Source of the DNA: Ananas comosus | Taxonomy: Eukaryota; Streptophyta; Magnoliopsida; Poales; Bromeliaceae | DNA: 64,000 nucleotides | Direction of reading: 5' to 3' | Assembly (NCBI RefSeq): GCF_001540865.1 | Contig: NC_033621.1 | Coordinates: 10,246,832-10,310,831 of the forward strand | Part shown: one piece after another, positions 11,294-22,523 of the stretch | Layout: every line of letters begins with the position of its first letter | How positions within the stretch are numbered: the first letter of the stretch is position 1 | Notes under the pieces: model-generated | The model's input: only the letters and a program-made list of their open reading frames with translations | Databases searched by the model: none | Told to the model about the DNA's origin: nothing | Made by a program: the position numbers and the translations under genes

Positions 11294-13095
11294 ATGATGA
11301 CGCGCGGTAGACCTCCGACAAGGGCTAGACCCGAGGAGTCGAGCAGAGCCCCCGAGCAATTCGGAGCGGGCGGGGACATAGAACTCCGTGGGCAATTGAC
11401 CGCACTCATGGGGATAGTGCAGCAACAAGCCGAGATCGTGCAGCGCCAAGAGGAGTAGATTAGGAGTCTCCAAGATATCATGGTGCAGCAAGTGGTTACA
11501 GCCTGAGCGGGCTATAAGCAACATGCACCCCCGACCGCAGTGTCGAATATAGCAAAAGAGGTGGCCGCGGCGACAGTACCGGTAGCGACACGTCCTACAC
11601 CATCAGTGGTCCTGACCGATTTGGGCATTGCGGTCCCCAACCATGCGGCGATAGAGGCGGAGAGGGATAGAGAGGGAAAAAGTGCACTTTGCAGTGCATT
11701 ATTTTCAGAAGTCGGCGAAGGTGTGGTGAAAAAAGGTCAAGCGGGGCCAGATTTCTAGCCTCCATCCTGTAACTTAGGAGAAATTTTGGAGATTGATATT
11801 CACTACCTCTTTTTCTGACAGCAAGAAGAAGAAGCTTCATGATTGGTTTCGGAAGTTGTGGCAAGGGAACAACCGGTGAGAGAGTATGAGTGCGAATTCT
11901 CCCACATTAGTAACTGAGTCCTGTATGTGGTTTGGGACGACAAGTATAAGGCAGACTACTTCGTGTGCAGACTGTGGCCAAAGATTTTCAAAGTCGTGCA
12001 CTCTCTCAAGCTGCAGACCTTTGCTAAGGTTCTAAATTGGGCCATGTGGGTGGAGCAGGATAATGCTTTCGTACGAGAGGAGCGCGAGTCCTTTGAGAAA
12101 GAGAAGGACAAAGGGAAGAAGCAACCGTTGGGTGGCTCGGGTTGTTAATCTAGTTCTAAGCGATCACCAAGGCACTTGCACTCGCAATCCTGAGCACAGG
12201 GACCCCAGCCCACCCGGTCCATGCCGAGGTGCAACATCTGTAGTGGTACTCATCAGACGCAGGTGTGTGAGCAGTAGGAGGGGAGGTCCTATAGGTATGG
12301 GCAGCTAGGTCATATGCGGTTCGAGTGCCCACAGGGTAACGGCCAGGCTCCATCGGTGGCGTCGACACGCTCCTCACCGAGATGGCTAGTGGGCATCCCA
12401 CCGGCGGTGATGCCTGTGGGGTGTGCGCCGCCGGCAAGACAACTTAAGGGGTCACGGCAGGCACCAAGCGGCCGTGTTTTTGCGACTCAGGTGGAGGATC
12501 CTACTATTTCAGAGGACATCGTGCCAGGTATTATTTTAATTAACAGCATAAGATACAAAGCATTATTTGACACAAAAACATTGTATTCATTCATTAGTTG
12601 GTTGTTTGCACTACTCGTGGAATAGACATAGTATACACCAAGCAATTTAGATAGGTATAACTGCTCGAGCATGCATTTAGTGTTAGGAGTATATGTCGTG
12701 CCTGCCCTGTCACAGTAGGGGATTGGATCATGCCAACAAACTTGTTAGTCTTGAATCGGATGGTCGAGTTTAACCTAGTATTAGGAATGGATTGGCTCGC
12801 CAGGTACTAAGCTACCATTGATTGTGAGAGTCGTTTGGTGACCTTTAGGGAGCTGGGTCACGAGGAGCTTGTGTACTGCGGGTGTAAGAGCTCACTCTAT
12901 GCCACTATGGTATCCATGTCATAAGCGAGAAACCTTATTGCTAATGCCTGTGTTGCTTTTCTAGCGACGGTAGTGGATGACCGGAAGGAGAGTCCGGCAC
13001 TCAATGAGCTTTCAATAGTCCGAGAGTTTCTGAATGTATTTCCGACGGAGTTGCCCGAAATGCCACCAGACTAGGAGATTGAATTTGCAACAGAT
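11294..13095 (+). pseudogene. Degenerate Ty3/gypsy gag-pol (gag, zinc knuckle, protease, start of RT)
   Basis: Pieces in order: a gag leader starting MMTRGRPPTRARPEE (11294); a retrotransposon gag domain with YECEF, ADYFVCRLWPKIF and LNWAMWVEQDNAFV (about 11830-12130); a zinc knuckle CNICSGTHQTQVC (12230-12268, C-x2-C-x3-H-x4-C); and an aspartic protease with ALFDTKTLYSFIS, where the catalytic Asp is at 12569 and the usual Gly of DTG is Lys. LVLGMDWLA follows near 12780. The RT leader FLNVFPTELPEMPPD ends near 13080. Stops and frameshifts throughout mean it is dead. The Tekay/Del-like assignment rests on the gag zinc-knuckle type and LTR ends and is tentative. RT core, RNase H and integrase are missing. 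Confidence 0.7.
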
Positions 13096-13425
13096 CTTGA
13101 CAGCAGCAAATGGCTTAAAATTGGCTATTTTAAAGGTTTGAGGCAAAAAGGGTTCTCCATTCCAGAAAGAGTAGTGGCACAAACTCCACAGCGATGACAA
13201 GTCAAGTCAGAATGAGAAGAAGGACTGAAGAGGTATGGTACTCTAATAGAAGTTGAAAGAGAGCTATAAACCAGACGATTTCCTGACAAGCATCATCGGA
13301 GAATAGTCTGCTATTGAAAGATGAATCCTCCTCTAAGGTGAGACTGTCTTCTGTAGTCGGTATTTCCACTATTGGCTTTCAAGTCAAGTGCAAGAGTGGA
13401 TGTGGGCTCCTATTTGGTCTTGTTT
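13096..13425. other. Unassigned, possibly organellar DNA
   Basis: Low-repeat sequence of balanced composition between the gypsy breakpoint and plastid DNA. Its style (AGAAGAAGGACTGAAGAGG) recalls plant mitochondrial intergenic sequence, but this is a guess. If true, the plastid piece may have entered the nucleus through mitochondrial DNA. Confidence 0.25.
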
Positions 13426-14309
13426 CCTTTGTGATACACTTTTCATCGAAATAGTTTTACCAATTTCAAAAAATTGGACTTTTCAAACTTGTTCTGAATT
13501 TGAACCCTTCAATTTAGAATTTATATATAGTGAGGATATACTTACAAAGTTGGTCTAACTTATTGTAAGGACTGAGATTTTTTGACAGTGCAACTAAACT
13601 CTCTGTTGATGATGTTTATGTGTGTAATTTAATTACATAAGCACTCGTCAAGTTTCCAAATTAGGTTCCGGGCAGAACAAACTATGTCGAGCCAAGAGCA
13701 TCTTCATTACTATAGAAGACGGCGGATGTCAAAATCCACAGCCGATCATGTCCTTCAAGTCGCACGTTGCTTTCTACCACATCGTTTCAAACGAAGTTTT
13801 ACCATAACATTCCTCTAATTGAAATTTCAAAGCGGTATGGAATTGATTCAATATAAAATCATGAATAGTCATTGGTTCAACCGGTATATAATAGTCCATA
13901 CTTTCTATCTACGGTACGGATAAATAAGTATTTATCCGGATAAGGGTCAGCAAGGATCGAATTTATTTAATTTAACCCCATATTCTATCATATGAATGAA
14001 AATATTTATTTATATTTATAAATAAGACGAATAAACGAGTTTGCTTAAGACTTATTATTTACATCTTCAACAGATTGTTCGAGACGATCAATCATGAAGG
14101 ATCCAGTTTTCTCGAACAAATAAACTATAAACCTCCAAAAGAGGTTTCTATAGTAGAATACTAATGATTTCCAATCCCGAAATCAAATCAATTAGTAACC
14201 AAAAAAGCTATTCCAATGACCCGAAAAAGTCGAAATTTTGATAATATAGATTTCTCATACTTCTTCCAGTACCAATTCCGGTACCAATCAAAAAAAAATG
14301 AAGTAAAAA
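13426..14309 (-). other. Plastid-derived insert (NUPT): rps16 intron 5' part, exon 1 and upstream spacer
   Basis: On the minus strand the block reads as the plastid spacer upstream of rps16, exon 1 of rps16, then the start of its group II intron. The intron includes GCTCTTGGCTCGACATAG and the CTAAACTCTCTGTTG region. The right edge coincides with a single N at 14310 and the left edge is approximate. Because a join marker is present, true nuclear integration is not proven by this sequence alone. Confidence 0.75.
13766..13805 (-). pseudogene. rps16: Plastid rps16 exon 1 (nuclear copy)
   Basis: The minus-strand ATG is at 13805-13803. It opens the 40-base first exon coding MVKLRLKRCGRKQ plus one base, followed at once by GTGCGACTTG, a group II intron 5' boundary of GTGYG type. 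This is the known exon-1 structure of plastid ribosomal protein S16. Exon 2 is not present, so it is a fragment without function here. Confidence 0.85.
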
Positions 14310-14319
14310 NTACAGGTGG

Positions 14320-15069
14320 GTACTTCGATCCGAAGTCGGTACAGTGGTGCACGCTCGGTGATATTTCTTCTATCTCTGTTCTCTGGTTGCTATTATCGTA
14401 TTGTCTATTGAGCTGGCATCCCAGTTGATTTTATTATACTCTACTCGTATGTTTCTATGCTTAGTATCATGTGTAGGAGTAGAGTAGTTTATCCATATGT
14501 GATTCCAGTGACCTGATTGGTCGGTTCTCCTACCTCGTTCGGTGACCTGATTGGTCGGTTCTCGCACCTTGTTTCGGTGACCTAATTGGTCGGTTATCGT
14601 ACTTCACATTTGTAACCTGGTTGGTCGGTTTTGGCTTAGCACTGTGACCCTTTTCGGTCGATTCATTGACTCCGTCGTTTGATGTCCTATGAGGTCGGTG
14701 TACCCTGAGGGGTAGGATTGTCGGCTGGTGCTGACGGTAGTTCCGGACTATATCGAATACACTCCTGTGACCTATCGGTCGGTTCTTGCGTTCGTACTTT
14801 TAGTTGACATCGAGCAGTATCTACATACTATCTTTGTTTACTCTGCCTGGTTGTTCTATGTGTACTATCCTGTATAGGGGTAGAGTAGATGGCATTCGTA
14901 TATACTATACTTGTGACCTGGTTGGTCGGTTCTCCTATTTGCATCGGTAACCTGTTCGGTCGTTCGTTACTTTCCGTACATTGACCTATCTCGGTCGGTT
15001 CACGCTGTTACTTGATGACCTACACGGTCGGTATGCCCAGAGGGGCAGTGATTGTCGGCTGATTGCCGA
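14320..15069 (+). mobile_element. LTR relic with GACCT...GGTCGG repeats
   Basis: It starts at GTGGGTACTTCGATCCGAAG. An antisense copy of that segment lies near 42850, so both belong to one element family. About eleven degenerate units of the type GTGACCTGATTGGTCGGTT occur, for example at 14511, 14540, 14577, 14611, 14768, 14911 and 14981. The copy is cut by the N gap. Confidence 0.55.
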
Positions 15070-15169
15070 NNNNNNNNNNNNNNNNNNNNNNNNNNNNNNN
15101 NNNNNNNNNNNNNNNNNNNNNNNNNNNNNNNNNNNNNNNNNNNNNNNNNNNNNNNNNNNNNNNNNNNNN
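15070..15169. other. Assembly gap of 100 N
   Basis: Exactly 100 Ns, the usual placeholder for a gap of unknown size. Confidence 0.95.
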
Positions 15170-17341
15170 GTTGGACATGTTGTGGATTACTTTTAGTATT
15201 TGCTATTGTGCACTTTGAGCGTGTTGTTCGATCGCACGTTGTGGATTTTCAGTACACCAGGGTTTTGATCACGCAATGGAGTGCATTTTTCAGAAGTGGT
15301 CATTTCCATCAACTGAGCTACGGGGTGCTGTTAGGATATGTGGGTGGCGAGTAAGACATGGAATAACTGAGCTCTTTTAGGCATTATGGCAGTCGATTAG
15401 TTTATTTATTACTTATTGAGTCTGTTGAAAACTTGTGGTTGTTGTCATTACATTTAGCGATTTCTTATGCATAATTCTGTAGCCTGTGTAATTCTTTAAG
15501 TGATTATGTACTTATGTGATAATATTCTTATAGTTGTATCTCAGTATTCTTTCTTTATCTTTCAGTAGAGGTTGTCTTAATTTATTGTTAGTCTTATCCG
15601 TTTAGTTTCATTGCTACTATATATTGATAAATGTTATTATAGTTGAATTTTTTACATTCCTGCTACTTAGTTCGTTTTCAATTTCTGTTGGCTACTCGCT
15701 TGTAGTATTCGATTGATTGAGTTCGTTCATTACAACCGTGATTATTATGAGTTAAGATGGTGGTTTAGTAGGTTGTAATTGAGTTTATTGATAGTTATGT
15801 GGATTGATCGCATTTGGTTTTATCTTTCTATTAGATGTTAGATTTCTTCTCCTGATACCTAGCCTGTTTTGTGTTTTTGATGTAGGTGAGTTTGTGTGAT
15901 TGGTATTGTATTCGATGCTACGTTGTGTATGTACGAGGTGACTCTATCTGTTTGATTTAGGAGATCTTTGTCAGTGTGGCAGAAGTGTTAGACCTTGTGT
16001 TGCTACTGGCGCACCTAATTGTTTGTGTTTTGGTAGCAGGTGATTTTTAGACTTATTTAGTACTTTCGGGGCATTTCATGAGTTTCAGTATCTGGGGCGA
16101 TTTCCGGGAATGCAGCATATGTTTATAAATCGGTAAAAGGAAATGACTTTATTTATTTTTTTCGGAGAGTGTGTGATTGTTGACTAGGAATCCTTAGTGT
16201 TTGTCTTGCTTGTGCAGATCTTTCGTAGCGTTCGTGATCAAGGCAAGAGACTTGGGTGTTTGGTGTCTTCTAATTCAGGTGGTGCTCGATCCGAACGGGT
16301 ATTATGGTGCTAAGCTCGATGACATTTTTTTTTCTTCTACTCCTTTTCTTGTTTACACAGCATTTACATGTTGAAACTTCACCACTATGACTTACTTTTT
16401 GTTATTCTACTTTTACTCGTATTTGTTTTCATTATTTAGTTAGTAGAGCGGTATCTTGTTGCCATGAATAACTTTTAGTATTTGTACTCTGGATCGGTCT
16501 AGTGATTAGTGATATCTTGGATGAGATAATTAATGATTTTCTTTGGTCAGGTGATTATTAGTTAGATTTGATCTTTTGGTTTTTCCAGTGGTTGGCTTTT
16601 AGCTATTGCATCAATCGCACAACTCATGAAGATGTCACCTAAAACCAGGGTCTTGACCCCACAATTGATATTTTTTCTGAACGAGGTGGTCATTTGACAC
16701 TACCCTATGCGTTGCTGTGTTCTAGCTAGGGATTAGGCCGATGGCTGAGTAATTTCTTGGCTATTGTTTGAGGTTTATACCGTATGGGTTTGATGGTATT
16801 CTAGTTATTCGTCCAGTTGGATGATTTACTTTTGCATTACAGAAAACTAACGGATAGTAGTATAATATTCATTTTCTTTTTGATTTATCAATTTACACTG
16901 TCATATAATATTCTTATTGGTTTATTTTCTTTTCATTTGCCAGTGGGCACACTCTGCCGCGTCGGCTTAATGGTTGTTGCACTCAAGATTAGGAATATGC
17001 TATCTATAAGATATTAGGAATAAACTCTAACGTTACTATAAAATACTTGGGCGGTGGCGTAGGCAAGAATTTAAGCGAGTTAAGATGATAGGCTAGGGTA
17101 AGTTTAGGATGGGTCCACTATGGAAAGTAGTTGTTAATTTGGTATTAGGCAATCACAACGAAAGTATGATGATAGTTCGCCTAGCAGAGGTTTGGAGCTA
17201 GGCTAAGCCAGAGTCTGAAGTGACAGGCTATACCAGAGTCTGAATGACAAGGCTAGCGATATAAGTCTCACAACGCCTGATGATCTTGGACTGTGTGTGT
17301 GATTCGGCTGATAAGGACATCAGGGTCTAAATAGGGGGAGA
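15170..17341. mobile_element. Unassigned retroelement-like body ending in a polypurine tract
   Basis: No protein domain was recognised, and frames are short and T-rich. The last ~300 bp (CAGAGTCTGAATGACAAGGC, then TGATGATCTTGGACTGTG) match the region just before other LTRs here, including an antisense copy at 26825-26985. AAATAGGGGGAGAC immediately before 17342 is a plausible polypurine tract, so this is the 3' end of an element's interior. Confidence 0.45.
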
Positions 17342-17889
17342 CTGTGACACCCCAATAATCCCACGTTGGATGGAAATGGAGTTGTTATTTGCTATATAAG
17401 AGGCCATGAACACTAGTAATAATAACTGGGTTTAAGTATTTTTGGCTGATGGTTTGGGCTTGATAAGTTATTATTGCTAGTGGGTTGAATCGTTACAGCG
17501 GTATGCACTGAGAAATCTCATGTTGGTTTCTCACCTTCTATTTTTATAGGTGACACGAGAGGTAAGGTTCGGGACAATGCGTGAGGAGCGTTATAGCTAG
17601 TGAGTTTTAGAGGTCCCATACATATTTGTCGATTGACTCTAGTTATCCTATTCTTTATCCTTATTTGTTCTTTGAAGAAATATACTTTGTTCTGATTCAG
17701 TTAAGCGATTACTTGTTAAGTTGAATGCTTGCTTGGTTGATAAAACTTTGGTTTTATGGCGTTATGACCATTGTGTGGTTTGTGGATTTATGAGAAAAAA
17801 ATTTCTAACTTTCGTGGTAGTCAGTTTTTAAAAGAATGAGTTTTCGTGTAGAAAATAGTTTTTTGTAGTATTCCTGGTGTTTGGTTACC
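17342..17889 (+). mobile_element. Outer LTR, copy 1 (5' portion)
   Basis: It starts TGTGACACCCCAATA right after the polypurine tract. The first ~160 bp (to CGTTACA near 17500) match the TRIM LTRs at 26.7-27.2 and 29.4-29.8 kb. It continues with GGTGACACGAG and the CTTTCGTGGTAGTC segment and is interrupted by the nested LTR at about 17890. It is paralogous to 22556-23101. Confidence 0.6.
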
Positions 17890-18235
17890 CGTGAGATTTC
17901 AGCATCTAAGGTTTGTCGACACATCTGGAGAGTGTCGGGACAAGTCGGAGTCGTTTTGGCGCTAAATGGTTGCAAAACAGACTCAGTGCGACGTGAGAGC
18001 AGTGTATTGACAGTGAAATCTGCAAAGTACAGATTTTCAGTGCTGAGTACCGGTACCACGCAGGGGAGTACCGTTACCCCAGTCTATTTTCAGAATAGTC
18101 TGCTCTCGGGTTGCGCCAATTTGGTGCTGAGTACCGGTATAGCATTGGGCTGGTACCGATACCCGGTGTGCGAGTGTGCGTGCTGAGAGACCGAGTACCA
18201 GTAACCAAATCTGGTGCCGGTACTCCAGCTAGGAT

Positions 18236-18752
18236 CACTACAACAAAAACGATCTATAGCGACACTTTTAAATGTCGGTACAAGTCAAAAAAAATGCTGC
18301 TGGGTAAATTACCGACACTTTTAAAAAGTGTTGCTGTATGTGGGCTCGCTAGGTATATAGTAACAGTTAAAGAGTATCGCTATAACCTAAAAGGAGTGCT
18401 GCTAATTTACTAACACTTATTTAAACATTTAGCAACCGCCGGAACTCTACCTCGTTGGCTGCGGTGGCGGAGGCGAAGGAGAGGGAAGGGCTCTTCGTCT
18501 AGAATTTCATTGGATTGAGTGAGGGGAGAAAGAGAGATGGTAATCGATTTTTTTTTTCCTTTTCTTTTCTGTTTGTAATCGGGCTGAATGGCCTTTGTGG
18601 GGTGGGTTGAGTAGAGTAACCATTTTATTTTTGGTTGGATTGGGCTTTATATTTAGGTATTAATAGATTTTTTAAAAAATTTTGGCATAAATGGGACACT
18701 TACACAAAAGTGTCCCAAACATGTGTCGCTATAACCTAATTCTGTTGTAGTG
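18236..18752 (+). mobile_element. Complete non-autonomous CACTA element with 3-bp target duplication
   Basis: It begins CACTACAACAAAAACGATC and ends TTCTGTTGTAGTG (517 bp). It is flanked by GAT on both sides (18233-18235 and 18753-18755), the 3-bp duplication expected for CACTA transposons. The paralogous LTR at 23443-23460 keeps the uninterrupted empty site with one GAT. It has no transposase. Two other copies are at 817 and 63928. Confidence 0.92.
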
Positions 18753-20059
18753 GATTTTGAGTAGGTGAGGGGCCTTTTGGTCATTTGACGCATCGTTTAT
18801 ATCACCCTTATCCCCACTGCTTCTTATACGTGTAGAGAGGCAGGGAGTGAGCCTCTGGTTGCTACTTCCTCTCTCTCTCTAGGTTGGAGTCGTGTGCATG
18901 GTGGAGGCCACGGCTTGAGCTCGGATCGATATCGACGTTACGCCCGAGAGCCGTTCGAGCGTGTAGGCGTCGCGGTTGTACCGTTGGAGGCCGGGCGAGC
19001 GCGTCATTCCTCTCCTTTCGACTTCTCGCCGTAGTTGGATTGGCATTTCGAGGTGGGTTGAAGTTTACCGAAATTGTCGAAATATCTTCTAAGTGTTAGC
19101 ATCGTCGACATGTATCAATTGTGTATTTTCTTGCAAGTACTCAATTCATGGATTAGTGTTTAAATCTGAATTTTGAGTTAAGCTAGTTGTATTATTGTAC
19201 ATGTTGGACTTGGAATTGACTTAGGAGAAAACTGTTAGATTCTACACTGTCACTTTCTAAAAATTACCAAATTTAGCTTTAGGAGCTGTGGTTTGTTTGT
19301 ATCGCCGCAGTTTGTATGCGGTGGATATTCAGAATAGTGTAGAATGAATTTACGCTCGTGCTGGGATGCCGAATTTATTTTTATAGTAGTGTGTAGACTG
19401 TTTCGGACTGTCGGGTACTGTCGCGGTTGATGGTGGACCCAGATTTCTGTATTTGCATCAGATTGTGCCAAGGGCACGTGAGTTTTGGTTGTTAGACCAG
19501 TTAGACCTATTTGCTTTGATTATAATCTGTGAGAGCCTGATTGAGCTCTGCAGAGACACGCTTGCATACTCGGTTGGGTCGCGCCCACGAGTGCCGTTCC
19601 GGAGTCTGGCTTTGTGCTTTCGCGTTGATGTCGCTGATTAGTTGCTCTCCACCAACAACCCAGCGTGGTGGTGGTTAGAGTAGCTTCGACAGGCGGGACG
19701 GGTGCGTTCACAGTCCCTAGTGAGATTTGGTCAGAAATTGCATCTTGCTTACATCTACAGATAGCTAGTGGTAGTTTTTTTTTTTTGAGAAATAGATAGC
19801 ACGCTACCCGCTTCGTTTATTTCATTTAAAAATAAACTTAGCTTAATAAGCGAATCAACTAAGATTCGAACTTGGGTCTCGGGTACCAACCACCAAGCCC
19901 TTTGCCACTTGATTTAGGAACGGTCAGTATAGCTAGTGGTAGTTAGCGATAGTATAGTGGCATATAGCTATAGAGTTTTATCGGCTTACTTTACTATCTT
20001 TCTGCATACTTTCTGTAGACTTAGTGGGTGAGCCGTTAAGGTCGATAGCGGTACCTACT

Positions 20060-20088
20060 GAGAACTACTTCTTTTTGCAGTAGTTCTC
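20060..20088 (+). other. Conserved LTR hairpin
   Basis: GAGAACTACT / AGTAGTTCTC form a perfect 10-bp stem around a 9-base loop, just after TACCTACT. It is repeated identically at 24588-24616 and, with one pair allowing G-U, at 46399-46427. It is followed by a T-rich tract and GCAG. Function is unknown; RNA processing or termination of the LTR transcript is possible. Confidence 0.6.
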
Positions 20089-20280
20089 ATACCTTGTTGT
20101 TGACCCCTTTTTGCAGAGCCTTCTTCTGCGGCTGTTGTTGTCACCGATTCTGATCGAGAAAAGGGAGTCGCGAGCTAGATCCCTTCGCTGGTTATAATGC
20201 TAGAGGAGTACCTCCCACAGGTAGTTTTGGGGTTTTTATGTACATATGGTTGTTATCTGAATACTCGCTGGAGCGAGTGN

Positions 20281-20478
20281 AGGATTAGGATGATATTAGT
20301 CGGTTAGAGTTGAGTGGTCCCCCTAGGGTTGAGTGGTCCCCCATTGGGTTATAGTATTTAATCCAATGGCTAGAAATAATGAAAAGAGTTGATCCAAACG
20401 CTAAAAAACTGGTAGGAACAACGGAATTTTGCTATTAATAGTAGCCCAGTCCAACTCTATATATATATATATATATAT
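20281..20478. mobile_element. Short hairpin-tipped miniature element
   Basis: The body contains GGTCCCCCTAGGGTTGAGTGG and a right end TTGCTATTAATAGTAGCCCA followed by CAACTCTATATATATA. The left end is lost at the N at 20280. It is related to the elements at 4520, 21965 and 22250. Confidence 0.5.
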
Positions 20479-20479
20479 A

Positions 20480-21030
20480 TAGTATGTCTCCTATGCTTTC
20501 GAAAGTATGAAGGCTTTCGTACTTCTAAGTTGTTTTTGATGATGGAGTATCCGATTCGGCGATCGGCTCCGTTAGGCATGATCTATGCTATTAGAAATAT
20601 TTAGAAACCAAATTTCATAATTTTTCGACATCATTTACTAAGCGATTAAAGAGTCTCAAAAATGATTATTTTAACGGCCGATGTGGCACGTTTGAAAGTT
20701 CAACGGTGTAGAAGAATCCAAATTATATGAAACTTTAATAGAAAATTTTAGTTAACATCAAGAGTAAGAATAATTCTTCAGATTTGAAATTTGAGTCTTT
20801 TATCACTATTTTTTGTGAGATTTTTATTTTCAGCCGTTCATTTTGATCCTACTCGTTCACTAGGCAAATGAAGTCAAAAAATTATAAAATTTGGTTTCTA
20901 AATAGTTCCAATAGCATAGATCATGTCTAACGGAGCTGATCGCCAAATCATATGCTCCATCATTGAAAACAACTTACAAGCACGGAGGCTTCCGTACTTT
21001 CGAAAGTATAGGAGCCTAGCTCTCTCTCTG
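20480..21030. mobile_element. Long foldback miniature element (copy B)
   Basis: The left end is CTATGCTTTCGAAAGTATGA and the right end is the inverse TACTTTCGAAAGTATAGG. Long inverted arms run inward (CGGCTCCGTTAGGCATGATC against GATCATGTCTAACGGAGCTG). The tip palindrome CTTTCGAAAG is the same at both ends. CT and TA microsatellites flank it. Confidence 0.75.
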
Positions 21031-21050
21031 TCTCTCTCTCTCTCTCTCTC

Positions 21051-21082
<32 letters not shown>

Positions 21083-21415
21083 CGTATATATATATATATA
21101 TACTATATATATATATATTTATATATACGACGTATACTATATATTTATTATACCGGTATAGTATATATTATATATACCTATATAGTATATAGTATATTAC
21201 GATTATGACTATATAGTATATAGCTATATATATACTAATATATTATAGCGTGACGTATACACCTCAATATATATATATATAATATAGCTTTATAATATGA
21301 CGTACTATATACGTAAGGTTACGTATATAGTATATTACTAGTTAATATAGTATATATATATATATATATATATTAGTAGTATTATATATTATATATAAAT
21401 TAGCTATTATACTAT
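21010..21415. repeat. Compound (CT)n / (TA)n and diverged TA-rich tract
   Basis: CT repeats at about 21019-21051 pass into TA repeats and then a diverged TATA-rich tract with ACGTA and ATAGTATA motifs up to 21415. Confidence 0.85.
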
Positions 21416-21955
21416 CTATAGTACCGGGAGCCTCCGGTACTATAGTATTGGTTTTCGGATCTTAGAGCATTCAAAATCAAGCGATCCCACACCGTTAAAT
21501 ATGATCTAGGGTATATGAAGTTCTTAGGAATAAAATTTTAGTTCTTTTCGATATCGTTTACTTAGTAAATAAATTATGTCAAAATGGACGGTGGAAATTG
21601 AATACTCTTTAAAATTTGAGCATAGGACTTTTAAATTCAAGATCAATAATGTTAACCTTAATCTATATAGTTTAAAGTATTTTCTATCAAAATTTGAAGA
21701 AATTTAGATTCTTCTACACCGTTAAACTCCAAACTCGTCATAATAGCCATTGAAAATTGACAATTTTGAAATGGTTTGATCATAAAGTAAACTATGTCGA
21801 AAAAATATAAAATTTTATTTCTAAAAACTTTAAATATCCTACATCAGTTTTAACGGTGTGGATCGTTGATTTGAACGCCCGAAGATCGAAAACAACACTA
21901 TAGTACCGGAGCTCCGGTACTATAGATAGTATAGTAGCCTAGCTCATATATATAT
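21405..21955. mobile_element. Long foldback miniature element (copy C)
   Basis: The left end is TATACTATCTATAGTACCGG and the right end is the inverse CCGGTACTATAGATAGTATA. Each tip carries a hairpin (TAGTACCGG-GAGC-CTCCGGTACTA). The inverted arms carry ACACCGTTAAATATGATCTA at the left and a CATCAGTTTTAACGGTGTGG counterpart at the right. It ends TAGCCTAGCTC before a TA run. Confidence 0.75.
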
Positions 21956-21964
21956 ATACATATA

Positions 21965-22215
21965 TATATAGAAATATAAAATTATGCTTCTATACTATCG
22001 ATAATACCAAGCGGTTGGTGCTATCGAGTTTTTGGTCATTGGATGAAAGGATGTGCTGTTAGGATGATAGTGGTCCCCTAGGATTGAGTGGGCGGTTGGT
22101 TGAAAAGTATAATCTAAGGGGTGGAAATGATCAAAATGTAGATCTAATGGCAAAAAACTCGATAGTACCATGAGCTTGGTACTATCAATAGTATAGTAGC
22201 CGAACTCTCTCTCCC
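21965..22215. mobile_element. Short hairpin-tipped miniature element
   Basis: The left end is TATACTATCGATAATACCA with a GCGGTTGGTGCTATCGAG hairpin. The right end is CTCGATAGTACCATGAGC followed by ACTATCAATAGTATAGTAGC. It closely resembles the window's first 125 bases. CT repeats follow. Confidence 0.65.
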
Positions 22216-22249
22216 TCCCCCTCTCTCTCTCTCTCTCTATATATATAAA

Positions 22250-22510
22250 TATATATAGTGTAGTGTTACTATGCTTTCGAAGGCATAAGTAAGTTGATGC
22301 TTCCGACTTTTTATCCTTTGGATCAAGGATTGTAGAGTTGGGATAATAGCGGTACCCCCTAGGGTTGAGTAGTCCCCATAGAGTCGTGCCCCTAAGGTAA
22401 TAATGTTAATCCAAAGGTTAGAAATGGTCAAAGGGGTTGATCTAAGGGTAAAAAAGTTTGATGCACGAATTCCCTAATACTTCCAAAAGCATGTAGCGCG
22501 ACTCTCTCTC
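22250..22510. mobile_element. Short hairpin-tipped miniature element
   Basis: The left end is TACTATGCTTTCGAAGGCATA and the right end is TACTTCCAAAAGCATGTAGC. The body shares CCCCTAGGGTTGAGTAGTCC with 20281-20478. TA and CT microsatellites flank it. Confidence 0.6.
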
Positions 22511-22523
22511 TCCCTCTCTCTCT

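Larger units (their letters stand above)
17890..20279 (+). mobile_element. Nested LTR, copy 1 (cut by N; holds a CACTA element)
   Basis: It is collinear with 23102-25012 apart from the CACTA insertion and with the solo LTR at 44111-46816. It shares the GTGAGAT start, the TTGTCGACACATCTGGAG segment, paired ACCGGT sites (18049, 18070, 18133, 18155) and the hairpin at 20060-20088. It ends at GAGCGAGTG followed by N at 20280, so its 3' end is lost at an assembly join. A short poly-T-led insert near 19770-19925 is absent from the second copy. Confidence 0.65.

Noticed and set aside
17502..17515. GGTATGCACTGAG / GGTATCCACTGAG as a primer binding site after a 160-bp LTR
   Set aside because: The same TACCCACTGAG-type motif recurs inside LTRs at 10.5, 20.05, 24.58 and 46.39 kb, so it is an LTR module rather than a tRNA primer site.
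20923..21192. 89-codon frame with Ser-Leu and Ile-Tyr repeats
   Set aside because: Translation of CT and TA microsatellites.
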